Below are positions 1 through 7,534 of a stretch of 64,000 bases of DNA, piece by piece. Below the pieces are notes generated by a model, which worked only from the letters and a program-made list of their open reading frames with translations, had not been told where the DNA came from and searched no databases. Both the position numbers and the translations under genes were made by a program. Source of the DNA: Terriglobia bacterium (GTDB lineage Bacteria; Acidobacteriota; Terriglobia; Bryobacterales; Bryobacteraceae); NCBI GenBank assembly GCA_020073615.1, contig JAIQEX010000009.1, positions 1 through 64,000 of the forward strand, in the 5' to 3' direction. Every line of letters begins with the position of its first letter. The stretch's first letter is position 1.

Positions 1-273
1 AATTCTTCCGCTTCGGCGCGTTCGGCGAGATGGCGAAAACGCGCGCCGGTCTGGCGAAGATGGCCATCGCCGAGGCACGCCGCCGCGGCTGGATCGCGCG
101 CGGCGCGCCGGTTTCGCTCATTGGCGACGCCCCCGCCGACATCCTGGCCGCGCGGAGCAACCACATCCGCGCCATCGCCGTTCAGACCGGCATCACGCCG
201 GTGGCGGAACTGGTGGCGGAGCATCCCGACGTGCTGCTGCGCGATCTGCGCGATCTGCGACTGCGCATGATCG
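1..273 (+). repeat. Left copy of a direct repeat (HAD gene 3' end)
   Basis: Bases 1-273 align without gaps to 2498-2770, offset 2497, with about ten substitutions, mostly at third codon positions. The repeat may extend left beyond the window. The two copies enclose a toxin-antitoxin pair, an integrase remnant and a two-gene cassette. Confidence 0.9.
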
Positions 274-326
274 AGGGCGCAACCGTCAGTGATCTCCGGC
301 CGACGCGATCAAGCCTTCCAGCATGA
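3..326 (+). CDS. HAD-family hydrolase, 3' end only (copy 1, cut by window edge)
   Basis: This is the C-terminal part of a haloacid-dehalogenase-type phosphatase; the 5' part lies outside the window. The visible part has the HAD motif around SLIGDAPADILAAR, which carries the acidic Mg-binding residues. Up to about base 273 it is almost identical to the complete gene at 2080-2778, with roughly ten mismatches. After that the two differ: this copy runs on through about 18 unrelated codons (ATVSDLRP...) before its stop, while copy 2 ends directly after MIET. The last 41 bases overlap the convergent zapA-like gene. It cannot be told whether copy 1 is a complete gene or only a tail. Confidence 0.75.
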   Translation, partial: FFRFGAFGEMAKTRAGLAKMAIAEARRRGWIARGAPVSLIGDAPADILAARSNHIRAIAVQTGITPVAELVAEHPDVLLRDLRDLRLRMIEGATVSDLRPTRSSLPA

Positions 327-534
327 TGGCGAACTCTTCGCTTTTGCGGTCCACCCGGTCCTTGAGCCGGTTCAGATCGCACTCGAGCGCTTGCAGACGG
401 TCCGCCAAGTGCAGGCAGGCAAGCACCGCAATGTGCGTGGAATCGGCGTTGGGGGCCTTCGAGGCGATGGTGAGCATGAGGTCGTCGACACTCGCCGCCA
501 GCGCCTCCTCCTCGCGCGGATGTGCGCCGGGCAC
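286..534 (-). pseudogene. ZapA-like cell-division protein, N-terminally truncated
   Basis: The 82-residue product resembles the C-terminal two-thirds of ZapA, which bundles FtsZ filaments at the Z-ring. The recognisable part is the helix containing STHIAVLACLHLADRLQALE followed by a coiled-coil-like helix. The N-terminal beta strands of normal ZapA (a V-x-I-Y-G-Q type start) are absent. The frame opens directly after a TAG at 538-540 with a GTG at 534 and no visible ribosome site, so the 5' end has probably been lost at a rearrangement breakpoint near base 540. It overlaps the end of HAD copy 1 convergently. A shortened but functional gene is possible but less likely. Confidence 0.5.
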
Positions 535-542
535 CGCCTAAA

Positions 543-553
543 ATGGTATAACA
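543..553 (+). promoter_or_regulatory. Possible extended -10 promoter of brnTA
   Basis: The run TGGTATAAC at 544-552 fits an extended -10 element 12 bases upstream of the brnT start. BrnTA operons are normally repressed by BrnA binding at the promoter. No clear -35 box or operator palindrome is visible, so this is a weak call. Confidence 0.3.
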
Positions 554-563
554 GTCATATCAG

Positions 564-842
564 ATGCGGTTCAGCTTCGATGTGCGAAAGAGCAGGCGCC
601 TCAGAGCGAATCCGCGGCGTGGCATCGGGTTTGAGGAGGCGCGTAAATTGTTCTCACGGCCTTACTGGCTCGATCAGCGATCCGATGTTCCGGAACAGTT
701 TTTGGCCGTCGGCTGGGTGGGCGACCGCCTGTACTCCGTCATCTTTGAAGTCAGGGAAGACGAAGAGGGCGAAATTTTGCATCTCGTCACTTTGTGGAGG
801 TCAACGAAAGAGGAGATCCGACTATATGAAGAAAACTCGTAA
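564..842 (+). CDS. brnT: BrnT-family toxin (RelE-like fold RNase)
   Basis: The 92-residue protein matches BrnT in size and pattern: an N-terminal F-x-F-D-x-R-K segment, the G-I-G-F-E-E-A-R-K-L-F helix, then a strand-rich half ending in W-R-S-T-K-E-E-I-R-L-Y. BrnT toxins are ribosome-independent mRNA endonucleases held inactive by the antitoxin BrnA. The gene overlaps the next gene by 17 bases, typical of coupled toxin-antitoxin pairs. The start ATG at 564 is close behind the candidate -10 box, so the leader would be very short. Base composition is less GC-rich than the flanking core genes, consistent with acquisition. Confidence 0.8.
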   Translation: MRFSFDVRKSRRLRANPRRGIGFEEARKLFSRPYWLDQRSDVPEQFLAVGWVGDRLYSVIFEVREDEEGEILHLVTLWRSTKEEIRLYEENS

Positions 843-1110
843 GTCCGCCAAGCCGGTTTCCGCCGACGGCATTGCTCGTCTGGCGGATCAAGGCAAGGAC
901 GTTTCCCATTTTTTCAAGGGACAAGGGCGCATGGTTCAACCGATTCAACGCGTCAATGTGGACGTCACTGCCGCCATGCTGGAGGAGTTGGACAGGGCCG
1001 CGAAGGACCTCAACGTGAGCCGCCAGGCGGTCATCAAGACTCTCGTCCGGCAAGCGCTCGATCAACACTACCTCGCACAACGCGCGCGGCGGCCTCAGCC
1101 GACGTCCTAG
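826..1110 (+). CDS. brnA: BrnA-like antitoxin (ribbon-helix-helix)
   Basis: This 94-residue protein has a basic N-terminal half and a C-terminal ribbon-helix-helix segment (VDVTAAMLEELDRAAKDL then VSRQAVIKTLVRQALDQH), the DNA-binding and dimerisation fold of BrnA/CopG-type antitoxins. It is expected to wrap BrnT and to repress the brnTA promoter. The ATG at 826 lies inside brnT, preceded by AGGAG at 811-815. The first 40 residues are rich in Lys and Gln and would form the toxin-neutralising extension; in classical BrnA the DNA-binding part is also C-terminal. Confidence 0.78.
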   Translation: MKKTRKSAKPVSADGIARLADQGKDVSHFFKGQGRMVQPIQRVNVDVTAAMLEELDRAAKDLNVSRQAVIKTLVRQALDQHYLAQRARRPQPTS

Positions 1111-1119
1111 CCCGCGACC

Positions 1120-1371
1120 GCTACCGGAGTGCGCCCGGATGGCCGCTATGTGCCAGACCGCGGGCCGGAGGTTGGCTGCGCGACGCCGTAGCCCACTACC
1201 CAAAGCGTCGGGCAGCGTTCATGCAGTCCTTGCGTGTTGTGGTCACTTGTTGATCTGGGCGGTGACGAGTTCGAGCACGCGCTTGGCGGCTTTCGGGCTC
1301 GGCGTAAAGAGCGGAGCTGGCTGCAACTCGGGGACGGGCGTGATCGTGATCGCGGTTTCCGGAGAAGTCAT
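1120..1371 (-). pseudogene. Decayed tyrosine recombinase (phage-type integrase), N-terminal remnant
   Basis: The ATG at 1371 opens a 42-codon frame ending in a TGA at 1243. Its product (PLFTPSPKAAKRVLELVTAQ) resembles the start of the SAM-like N-terminal domain of tyrosine integrases. Beyond the stop, another frame continues the expected pattern with TRKDCMNAARRF, and a further frame gives ANLRPAVWHIAAIRA, like the L-x-x-V-x-P-x-H-V-A-A-Y-I segment of XerC-like proteins. The catalytic domain is absent. The start overlaps the stop of the 69-residue gene by four bases, so it was the third gene of that minus-strand operon. The assignment rests on pattern recall only. Confidence 0.45.
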
Positions 1372-1577
1372 CGCGAGAGTCTCCGCTTGGCCGCCCGGAT
1401 CAGGTCGTCGTAGGTTTTGCAAACGAGGTCGGCGGCCGCGTGAACTTCCTTAACAGTCTTTTTGAAGCGCTCCGGCTGCTCATCTTCCCAGTCTTCGGGT
1501 ATTGCCTGACGGTTTCCGTTGCCGACGATGTCGTCGGGCGTTCTCTTACGCGGCGGCTTTTTCTTTACGCGCGTCAC
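1368..1577 (-). CDS. Small charged protein of unknown function
   Basis: A 69-residue, highly charged protein with a Lys/Arg-rich start (MTRVKKKPPRKRTPDD), an acidic middle (EDWEDEQPERF) and a helical end with two cysteine-poor amphipathic stretches. I do not recognise a family. It is translationally coupled on both sides: its start overlaps the stop of the HExxH gene by four bases, and its stop overlaps the integrase-remnant start by four. The tight three-gene layout suggests a mobile cassette in which this could be a regulator or partner of the upstream protein. Confidence 0.5.
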   Translation of the reverse strand: MTRVKKKPPRKRTPDDIVGNGNRQAIPEDWEDEQPERFKKTVKEVHAAADLVCKTYDDLIRAAKRRLSR

Positions 1578-1969
1578 AGCTTGGCCGGGTCTCCTTGGCT
1601 TGGGAATTCGCTTTCCGCGAAAGCGACCGCCTCCTGTTCCAACGGCGCAGCCGGATAGCCGTGCTGGTTCACTTCGGCGAGGTATTGCTGCAAAAATGCC
1701 GGGATGCTACCGAGGCGCTCGTATTGAGCAACGTGTTTGAGCTCATGTGCGATGAGCGTGGCGTCCCTAAGACAATCCTGCCGGACGATGATGCCGTGAC
1801 CGATGCTCAGCCCGGCCGTACCCGGCGTGATGAGGCCGAAGGCTACTGCGGCCTGTCTGAGGTCGGCGTCGTCGGGTAGAGGTAATTCGGACACTCCGAG
1901 TCGGGCCCGGAACTGGCTCGGCCAGGTCGAACAGCTCTGCCTTGGCCTGCCGCTTCGCGGATGCGCCAT
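1574..1969 (-). CDS. Zincin-like HExxH protein (DUF4157-like)
   Basis: The 131-residue product contains HELKHVAQYERLG, which has the HExxH zinc-binding signature inside the H-E-L-x-H-x-x-Q pattern of DUF4157-like domains. About 25 residues on it has PLEQEAVAFA, where the Glu could be the third zinc ligand. Small proteins of this type are presumed metallopeptidases, but many have no assigned substrate. The N-terminal 25 residues from the ATG at 1969 are low-quality sequence; a GTG further in (before SELPLPDD) is an alternative start. It heads a coupled operon with the 69-residue gene and the integrase remnant. Confidence 0.55.
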   Translation of the reverse strand: MAHPRSGRPRQSCSTWPSQFRARLGVSELPLPDDADLRQAAVAFGLITPGTAGLSIGHGIIVRQDCLRDATLIAHELKHVAQYERLGSIPAFLQQYLAEVNQHGYPAAPLEQEAVAFAESEFPSQGDPAKL

Positions 1970-2079
1970 TCGGCCTTGGCCTGGTTCTCGTTGGGATCCC
2001 GGGCGCAGGCCATCTGCACGAGGCCTACACGGAATTTGGCGAAATGCACAACCCTAATGTACGGTTGGCGGGCCCTGTT

Positions 2080-2778
2080 ATGATTGCAGTTTCCGTGAGC
2101 TACCGCGCCCTGGCCCTGTTCGATATCGACGGCACGCTGGTGCGGCGCGCCGGGCCGCATCACCGCGAAGCGCTGGTCCACGGCATCCGCCGCGTGACCG
2201 GGGTCGAAACCACGACGGATGGCATCCCGGTGCAGGGCATGCTCGACCCCGACATTCTGACGACCATGCTGCGCCGCGCGGGCGTGCCGCGGGCGGCGAT
2301 CCGCGAAGCCCTGCCCGCCATTGCGCGCGCCGCCGAGCGTTATTACCTGCGGGTTTGCCCGGCGCTCCACGACAAGCATTGTCCCGGTGTCGAGCCGCTG
2401 CTCGAGCGGCTTACGCGCCGCGGCATCCTGCTGGCGCTGGTCACGGGCAACCTGACGCGCATCGGATGGCGCAAGCTGGAGCGCGCCGGCCTGCGCAAAT
2501 TCTTCCGCTTCGGCGCGTTCGGCGAGATGGCGAAAACGCGCTCCGGCCTGGCGAAGATGGCCATCGCCGAAGCCCGCCGCCGCGGCTGGATCGCGCGCGG
2601 CGCGCCGGTTTCGCTCATCGGCGACGCCCCCGCCGACATCCTGGCCGCGCGGAGCAACCACATCCGCGCCATCGCCGTCCAGACCGGCATCACGCCGGTG
2701 GAAGACCTGGTGGCGGAGCATCCCGACGTGCTGCTGCGCGATCTGCGCGATCTGCGGCTGCGCATGATCGAGACTTAG
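2080..2778 (+). CDS. HAD-superfamily hydrolase (complete, copy 2)
   Basis: A 232-residue cytosolic HAD phosphatase. The catalytic D-x-D is in LFDIDGTLV (residues about 13-20). A cap domain follows, then the T-G-N motif in LALVTGNL, a conserved Lys in the helix before the last motif, and the acidic metal site in SLIGDAPADIL. This is the layout of subfamily I phosphoglycolate phosphatase-like enzymes; the substrate cannot be told. The start ATG at 2080 is chosen because the domain begins right after it; an upstream in-frame ATG at 1942 would add a 46-residue unlikely leader overlapping the divergent HExxH gene. Its last 273 coding bases are duplicated at the left window edge. Confidence 0.85.
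   Translation: MIAVSVSYRALALFDIDGTLVRRAGPHHREALVHGIRRVTGVETTTDGIPVQGMLDPDILTTMLRRAGVPRAAIREALPAIARAAERYYLRVCPALHDKHCPGVEPLLERLTRRGILLALVTGNLTRIGWRKLERAGLRKFFRFGAFGEMAKTRSGLAKMAIAEARRRGWIARGAPVSLIGDAPADILAARSNHIRAIAVQTGITPVEDLVAEHPDVLLRDLRDLRLRMIET
2498..2770 (+). repeat. Right copy of the direct repeat (HAD gene 3' end)
   Basis: This matches bases 1-273 at about 96 percent by eye. Homology stops at the end of the gene: the sequence after the stop codon at 2778 has no counterpart after the left copy. Confidence 0.9.
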
Positions 2779-3169
2779 CCGCTACGCAATTGCGAGATGG
2801 AATGAGGAGGGCTGTTCTCCAGCGAGACCGTTACACATAGCGTGCGCAGGATACTTGCAAGACGGTATCATGGTGCAGAGTGCGTGGGGAACGGCAATGC
2901 CGGATAGTCACTGAGAAATGTGTACTGATCCAGGGTGGCTGCGTCTCAGGAACCAACGGTCCAGGGATGCCTGAATCAACAGGGCCCGGGCATGGTCGAG
3001 CTGGCCGGTGGCCTAGACTGGGAGGAAGGTTCTTGGACCAGGAAGAGATCGTTGCACACAAACCGTTTGTTGCCTGGGTTGGCCGCAGGTGGCTTTCGCC
3101 TCGGGTTGAACAGGACCTTTTGACTTTATTTCGGTCCGCCTAAATAGTGTTTTCGGATCACAAGACAAT
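2779..3169 (+). other. Gene-free stretch of lower GC
   Basis: About 390 bases between the HAD gene and the 3170 gene. Short open frames exist but show no recognisable motif. No transposase signature, tRNA or strong hairpin is visible. Composition is closer to the following gene than to the GC-rich backbone, so it probably belongs to the same acquired segment. Confidence 0.4.
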
Positions 3170-4009
3170 ATGGGCCAGATTCTCATTGGTGCTGTCGGCA
3201 GCCTCGTTGCAACTGTGGTGGTTCTGTTGACCCGGCTGGCTTTTTACAAGGTCTACGACATGTTTCCCGCACGGGCGCTCTTCAAAGGCATAGTGGGTTC
3301 TGAAAAGTCGTGCCTTGTCTTTGTGTTGAGAATGACCGACCTAGAAAGGAAGGGTGAGTTTCTTGGGTTGCTGCCAACATATGCCGTTGCCACACAACAA
3401 CCACGGTTTGAGCGCCGACAGCTCATTCCTTATGTGAATAGCACGAGCGAAACAACCTCAGTAGCTTATGTTCTTAACGTTCTCGGGTCGGCAGGCAGAG
3501 CAGAAAACATTCAACTTGCGTATGTGGACAAAGATTTTGACAAATGGGACGCCCCGATGTTCATTCTCGGAGGTAGTGTGAAAGCTACAAGAGCCTTCGA
3601 AACCTGTAATCCCTATTTTACCTTCCGGGTTGATCGATTTGTCTTGACGTCAACTGGCGAGTCTTACGTGCCGAAGACCGCTGACCACGACATGGGCCTT
3701 CTACAAAAGATGATTAACCCATCTACAAATCTTCCCGTGTGGGTCGCTATGGGCTGGCGGGGTGCCGGCACAATCGCCGCAACATACGCCTTAACACGCT
3801 GGTGGAAAGAGTTAGGCTTCCTGTATGGAAGCAAACCGTTCGGGATGCTTCTCGAGATGAACGACGCGGACGGCTGGCAGCAGTTTAGGATCGTCCGTTT
3901 CCAGCCGGAAGCCGCTCGGCTTCGGAAGATCGTGCATCCATTGGCGTGGTATCGTCTTCGGCGTACCTTACCGCAGGCGTCGCTCAGGGAGGGGCAGGGA
4001 CTTCACTAA
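3170..4009 (+). CDS. Single-pass membrane protein with SLOG/STALD-like sensor domain
   Basis: The 279-residue protein starts with one membrane helix (about residues 4-24). The rest resembles nucleotide-sensing Rossmann-like SLOG/STALD domains: a strand ending FILGGSVKAT (132-140), an Asp/His turn DHDMGLLQK (172-180), and a glycine loop GWRGAGTIAATYAL (195-208). In known defence systems such domains bind NAD-derived or cyclic nucleotide signals and are joined to Sir2, TIR or membrane effectors. Here the only possible effector is the single N-terminal helix. Codon use is clearly less GC-rich than all neighbours, suggesting horizontal transfer. No partner gene is adjacent. The family call is from pattern recall and is tentative; that it is a real membrane-anchored protein is fairly sure. 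Confidence 0.5.
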   Translation: MGQILIGAVGSLVATVVVLLTRLAFYKVYDMFPARALFKGIVGSEKSCLVFVLRMTDLERKGEFLGLLPTYAVATQQPRFERRQLIPYVNSTSETTSVAYVLNVLGSAGRAENIQLAYVDKDFDKWDAPMFILGGSVKATRAFETCNPYFTFRVDRFVLTSTGESYVPKTADHDMGLLQKMINPSTNLPVWVAMGWRGAGTIAATYALTRWWKELGFLYGSKPFGMLLEMNDADGWQQFRIVRFQPEAARLRKIVHPLAWYRLRRTLPQASLREGQGLH

Positions 4010-4068
4010 GCAGAGGCGGGATTCTCACGGAATCCGCGCGCGTCACCAAGGGTTACGGAAACAACCCG

Positions 4069-5655
4069 CTACCGAACGCGGTACACCAGGTACCTGGAGT
4101 TCTCGAACGCCGCTACGCGATCCAGCCGGTTCGCCGGCTGCAGCACCACATAGCCGATGCCCAGTCCATCGTATTTCGCCAGGTCTGCCGCCCGGAACCC
4201 CCGCGCCATGGTCTGTTGCCAGCGAAACCACCACCGCTCGCCGAAACCCCGCAGGTAATTCACCTGGCCGCCGCCCTTCCAATCTACATAAACGGCGCGT
4301 AGCGCTGCGGAGCGGAACACGCCCGGGGAGAGCGCGCGGCCGGCGTCGGGGAAAATGAATACAGCGTCCTGCGGTGTGTTGGACCGCGCCCATTCGGAGA
4401 GCTGCGCCAGCTCCGGCGTGTGCAAGCGGGGATAGTTGACCACGCCACCCAGCGTGGGAATGGCAAAGAAGGCAACCACCGCCGCCAGCGGTGCGAACCG
4501 TGGCCTGCTCCACACCACCACCGCGGTGAATGCCGCGAGCGCCGCTGCCAGCGCGATGCGGCTCCCCACGAACGGCCCGGTAATCACCGCCTGAAGCGGC
4601 AGCAGGTAGGCCATCGCAAGCCAGGCCATAGCCTCCGCCGGGCGCCCGCGCACCGCCGCGCGCACGCCGGCCACCGCCGTGAGGAATTGCATGCCCAGCG
4701 CTACAAACAGCAGAGTCCGCATGGGCTGCAACTGCGGAATGAGCGCCCATCGCCAGCGCTCCAGCAGCAGCCCCGAGGCCGGCATGGCGGCCACGCCGAG
4801 GATGGACAGGCCCAGCAGCAGCAAGCGCAGCTCCACGGGCATCTCGCGCCGGAGGCGCGCCCACGCCGCCAGGAAGATGACCAACAGGACGATCCAGTGC
4901 ACCACCAGCAGCGGCGGCCAGCTCGAGATCCACACGTAGGCGGCGCGCATCCGCTGGATCTGTTCGTCGGATGGCGCGAGAGCCGCGAAAAACGGCTGTT
5001 CCGCGGCGGCGCCGCCCTGAATGCGCGCGGCCAGCCACAGAATCCCCATGGCGGCAGCCAGCGGCGCCAGACCCCACCACCGGCGGCGCGCGATGGCGAG
5101 CGCCGCAAACAGCCCCCAAAACGGAAGCGCCGTGGGCGCGTGGTACAGAAAAGCGATCGCCGCCGCGATCCCGGCGTCCCGGTACCGCCGGTGCGCCGCC
5201 AGCCCCAAGGCGCACATCACCAGCGGCACGGCGAAGGCGCGCGGCGTGGGCTCATACTCGATGGTCAGCACCTGCGGGCCCGCGATCAGTGCGCCCAGCG
5301 AGCATATGCCGGCCACCGCGAGCGCAGGGCCCGCGGCAAGTCCCATCGCCGCCGCCATCAGGTACAAGCCCCAAATTCCCAGCGCGCGCGCCGTCACCTG
5401 CTCCAGGGCCAGCACCGCGCGAAAACTTAGGCCCGTCACGCGGCGCAACCCCAGAGCGGTTTCGTCGTAGAGCGTGTACGCCACCTGCGATTGCTGCGCC
5501 AGCATATCGTTGCGCAACACGGAGTCATCCCGCAGGTGCTCCAACACGGGCGCATAAATCTGGCTGTCCTGCTGCAGCCAGGTGTGTCCCGGGAATTGAA
5601 AGAAGGTCAGGAGCGCGAGCGCTACCACCGCCGCGGCCGTCGCGACCGGCTTCAT
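4069..5655 (-). CDS. Polytopic membrane protein, DUF6798-like C-terminal domain
   Basis: A 528-residue protein with about ten hydrophobic helices and a soluble C-terminal domain of about 110 residues containing NTPQDAVFIFPD and an F-R-S...Y-V-D-W-K-G-G pattern. This fold and motif order occur in uncharacterised envelope proteins related to GT-C glycosyltransferases, and the acidic site expected in the first outer loop may be the D-S-Q near residue 30. No substrate can be assigned. Its start overlaps the stop of the upstream TPR gene by four bases, so it is translationally coupled as the last gene of the MFS-TPR-DUF6798 operon. Confidence 0.65.
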   Translation of the reverse strand: MKPVATAAAVVALALLTFFQFPGHTWLQQDSQIYAPVLEHLRDDSVLRNDMLAQQSQVAYTLYDETALGLRRVTGLSFRAVLALEQVTARALGIWGLYLMAAAMGLAAGPALAVAGICSLGALIAGPQVLTIEYEPTPRAFAVPLVMCALGLAAHRRYRDAGIAAAIAFLYHAPTALPFWGLFAALAIARRRWWGLAPLAAAMGILWLAARIQGGAAAEQPFFAALAPSDEQIQRMRAAYVWISSWPPLLVVHWIVLLVIFLAAWARLRREMPVELRLLLLGLSILGVAAMPASGLLLERWRWALIPQLQPMRTLLFVALGMQFLTAVAGVRAAVRGRPAEAMAWLAMAYLLPLQAVITGPFVGSRIALAAALAAFTAVVVWSRPRFAPLAAVVAFFAIPTLGGVVNYPRLHTPELAQLSEWARSNTPQDAVFIFPDAGRALSPGVFRSAALRAVYVDWKGGGQVNYLRGFGERWWFRWQQTMARGFRAADLAKYDGLGIGYVVLQPANRLDRVAAFENSRYLVYRVR

Positions 5656-6332
5656 TGCGCGGGCGTCTTATCCAACTGCTGCTTCACCCACACGCGGTTG
5701 GGATTCAGCTCGAGCGCTTTGGTGAAGGCCTGGCGCGCCTCCGCGTCTTTGCTTTCCTTGCGCAGGCCGAGCCCCAGCCACAACCACGCTTCGGCGTTCC
5801 TGGCATCGAGCGCGATGGCCTTGCGAAAATCCGCGACCGCTTGTGCTATGCCGCCGCCCAACTGCGCCGGCAGGTAATAGTTGCCCACGCCGCGCGCCAC
5901 GTAAACCGAAGAGGAGTTGGGCGCCTTGGCCACCGCTTTGTTGATGGCGTCGCGCGCGCGCGGCCCGTAGCTCAGACCGCTGAGCAGGTCCGTGCTGGCC
6001 TGCCCGTAGAGCGTTCCCAGCAGGCGGTAGTATTCCGCCGTGTCGGGTTTGAGCGAAACCGCCTTTTCGGCGGCCTTGATCCCGCGCTCGGCCGCCTTCT
6101 GCGCTTCCTTCTTGTTGCGCTGCTCCAGCAGCACCTCGGCCGTATAGGAAGCCGCCAGCGCCAACCGGTACTGCGCGTCGGCGTCGTTGGGAGCCTGGGC
6201 GGCGGCCGCCGCATAGTCGTTGACCATCTTTTCCAGCGCGGCGCGATCCTGACGGTCGCGCGCCACCTCCAGCGCCGACGGAGCGGCGGCGAGGAAACCG
6301 GCCATGAACAGAGGAAGAAATAAGCGCGTCAT
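5652..6332 (-). CDS. Periplasmic TPR-repeat protein
   Basis: The 226-residue product starts with a signal peptide (MTRLFLPLFMAGFLAAAPSA) and then forms helix pairs of the TPR type. The clearest repeat is AVADFRKAIALDARNAEAWL, followed by AFTKALELNPNRVWV. It probably acts as a periplasmic scaffold. The ATG at 6332 overlaps the MFS stop by four bases and its own stop overlaps the next start by four, so the three genes form one coupled transcript. An in-frame upstream extension exists but has no signal peptide or conserved residues. Confidence 0.75.
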   Translation of the reverse strand: MTRLFLPLFMAGFLAAAPSALEVARDRQDRAALEKMVNDYAAAAAQAPNDADAQYRLALAASYTAEVLLEQRNKKEAQKAAERGIKAAEKAVSLKPDTAEYYRLLGTLYGQASTDLLSGLSYGPRARDAINKAVAKAPNSSSVYVARGVGNYYLPAQLGGGIAQAVADFRKAIALDARNAEAWLWLGLGLRKESKDAEARQAFTKALELNPNRVWVKQQLDKTPAQ

Positions 6333-7534
6333 AATTCCGCAACCCGCCGCTGCACCAGGAAGTAGTACACCCCGAGCAGAACCAGCAGCACGCCATTGAC
6401 GGCGAACACCACGGGAGCCGTAAAGATGGGGACGAGCCATCCCGCGAACAGGTTTCCCGTGGGCATCCCGCTGCGGAACGCGAAGTTGTAGACGCTGATC
6501 ACGCGGCCGCGCATCTGGTTGGTCACAATGAGCTGCACCAGCGAGCTCACCATGGCGAAGACCGCCATCATGGAAGCGCCGGAGAAGAACAGCATGGCGC
6601 AGCTCATGGCAATCGAGCGCGACATCGCGAAGCCGGAGACGCCCGCCCCCAGGCACATCAGCATGGCCAGCGCCACGCGCCCCTTGTTGCGCACGTTCCC
6701 CAATCCGGCCACCGCCAGCGCCCCCACCACCGAGCCCATGCCGGACATGGACAGGAACGTCGCATAGATCCCCGAACCCTGGTGGAAGATCTTATCGGCG
6801 AACACCGGCAGAAAGGTCCGCATGGGCACGCCCAGCGCCGTCATACAGAACCCCAGTACGATCAGCGCCACCATGGCGCTCTGCTTGCGGATGAAGCGGA
6901 TGCCTTCCTTCATGCTGTCCAGAAGGCTTTCGGTAGTCTTCTCCGGCAGGAAACGGATCGTCAACATGAGCAGGGAAACGATGGGCGCCAGAAAAGACAG
7001 CGCGTTCAGCCCGAAGCACCAGGTGTCGCCCAGCGTGTGCAGGGCCCAGCCTCCCAGGGCGGGCCCCACCATCACCGCGGCATTGAACTGGATGGAGTTG
7101 AGCGCGATAGCGTTGGGCATGTCCTCCTTGGGCACCAGCGTGGGAATGAGAGCCGAATAGGCCGGCCCGCCGAACGCCTGCGCGAACCCCACTACGAACG
7201 AGCAGGTCAGAAAATGCCAGACTTTCACCACGTGGAAGCCCACCAGCACGGTCAGCAGAAGCGCGCCCGCCATCTGCACGCATTGCGAGAAGATCAGCAT
7301 GTGCCGGCGTTCGAAGCGGTCCGCCAGCACCCCGCCCAATAGCGAGAATAAGAAGATGGGTGTCGCCTGCAGGATGGGATCGAGGGCCAGCAGGCGTGCC
7401 GAGTGGCTGAGTTTCCAGATCAGCCAGCCCTGCGCGAACAACTGCATCCAGGTGCCGATGGCGGAGGCGCACGCGCCGATCCACATCAGGCGGAAGTCGC
7501 GATACTGAAAAGCTTTGAAGACCCGGCGGAGCAC
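6329..7534 (-). CDS. MFS transporter (EntS/MFS_3-like)
   Basis: A 401-residue protein with twelve predicted membrane helices. It carries the MFS loop motif after helix 2 (GGVLADRFERRHML), repeated weakly in the second half. The start RVFKAFQYRDFRLMWIG is typical of the MFS_3 branch, which includes the enterobactin exporter EntS and macrolide efflux proteins. Export of a siderophore or drug-like compound is the family's usual role, but the substrate is unknown here. First gene of the three-gene coupled operon, transcribed away from the SMP-30 remnant. Confidence 0.8.
   Translation of the reverse strand: MLRRVFKAFQYRDFRLMWIGACASAIGTWMQLFAQGWLIWKLSHSARLLALDPILQATPIFLFSLLGGVLADRFERRHMLIFSQCVQMAGALLLTVLVGFHVVKVWHFLTCSFVVGFAQAFGGPAYSALIPTLVPKEDMPNAIALNSIQFNAAVMVGPALGGWALHTLGDTWCFGLNALSFLAPIVSLLMLTIRFLPEKTTESLLDSMKEGIRFIRKQSAMVALIVLGFCMTALGVPMRTFLPVFADKIFHQGSGIYATFLSMSGMGSVVGALAVAGLGNVRNKGRVALAMLMCLGAGVSGFAMSRSIAMSCAMLFFSGASMMAVFAMVSSLVQLIVTNQMRGRVISVYNFAFRSGMPTGNLFAGWLVPIFTAPVVFAVNGVLLVLLGVYYFLVQRRVAEL

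Noticed and set aside
2880-3143. An 87-codon plus-strand open frame before the SLOG/STALD-like gene
   Set aside because: It has no recognisable motif, no convincing ribosome site and several competing frames. It was considered as an insertion-sequence fragment, but no transposase signature was found.
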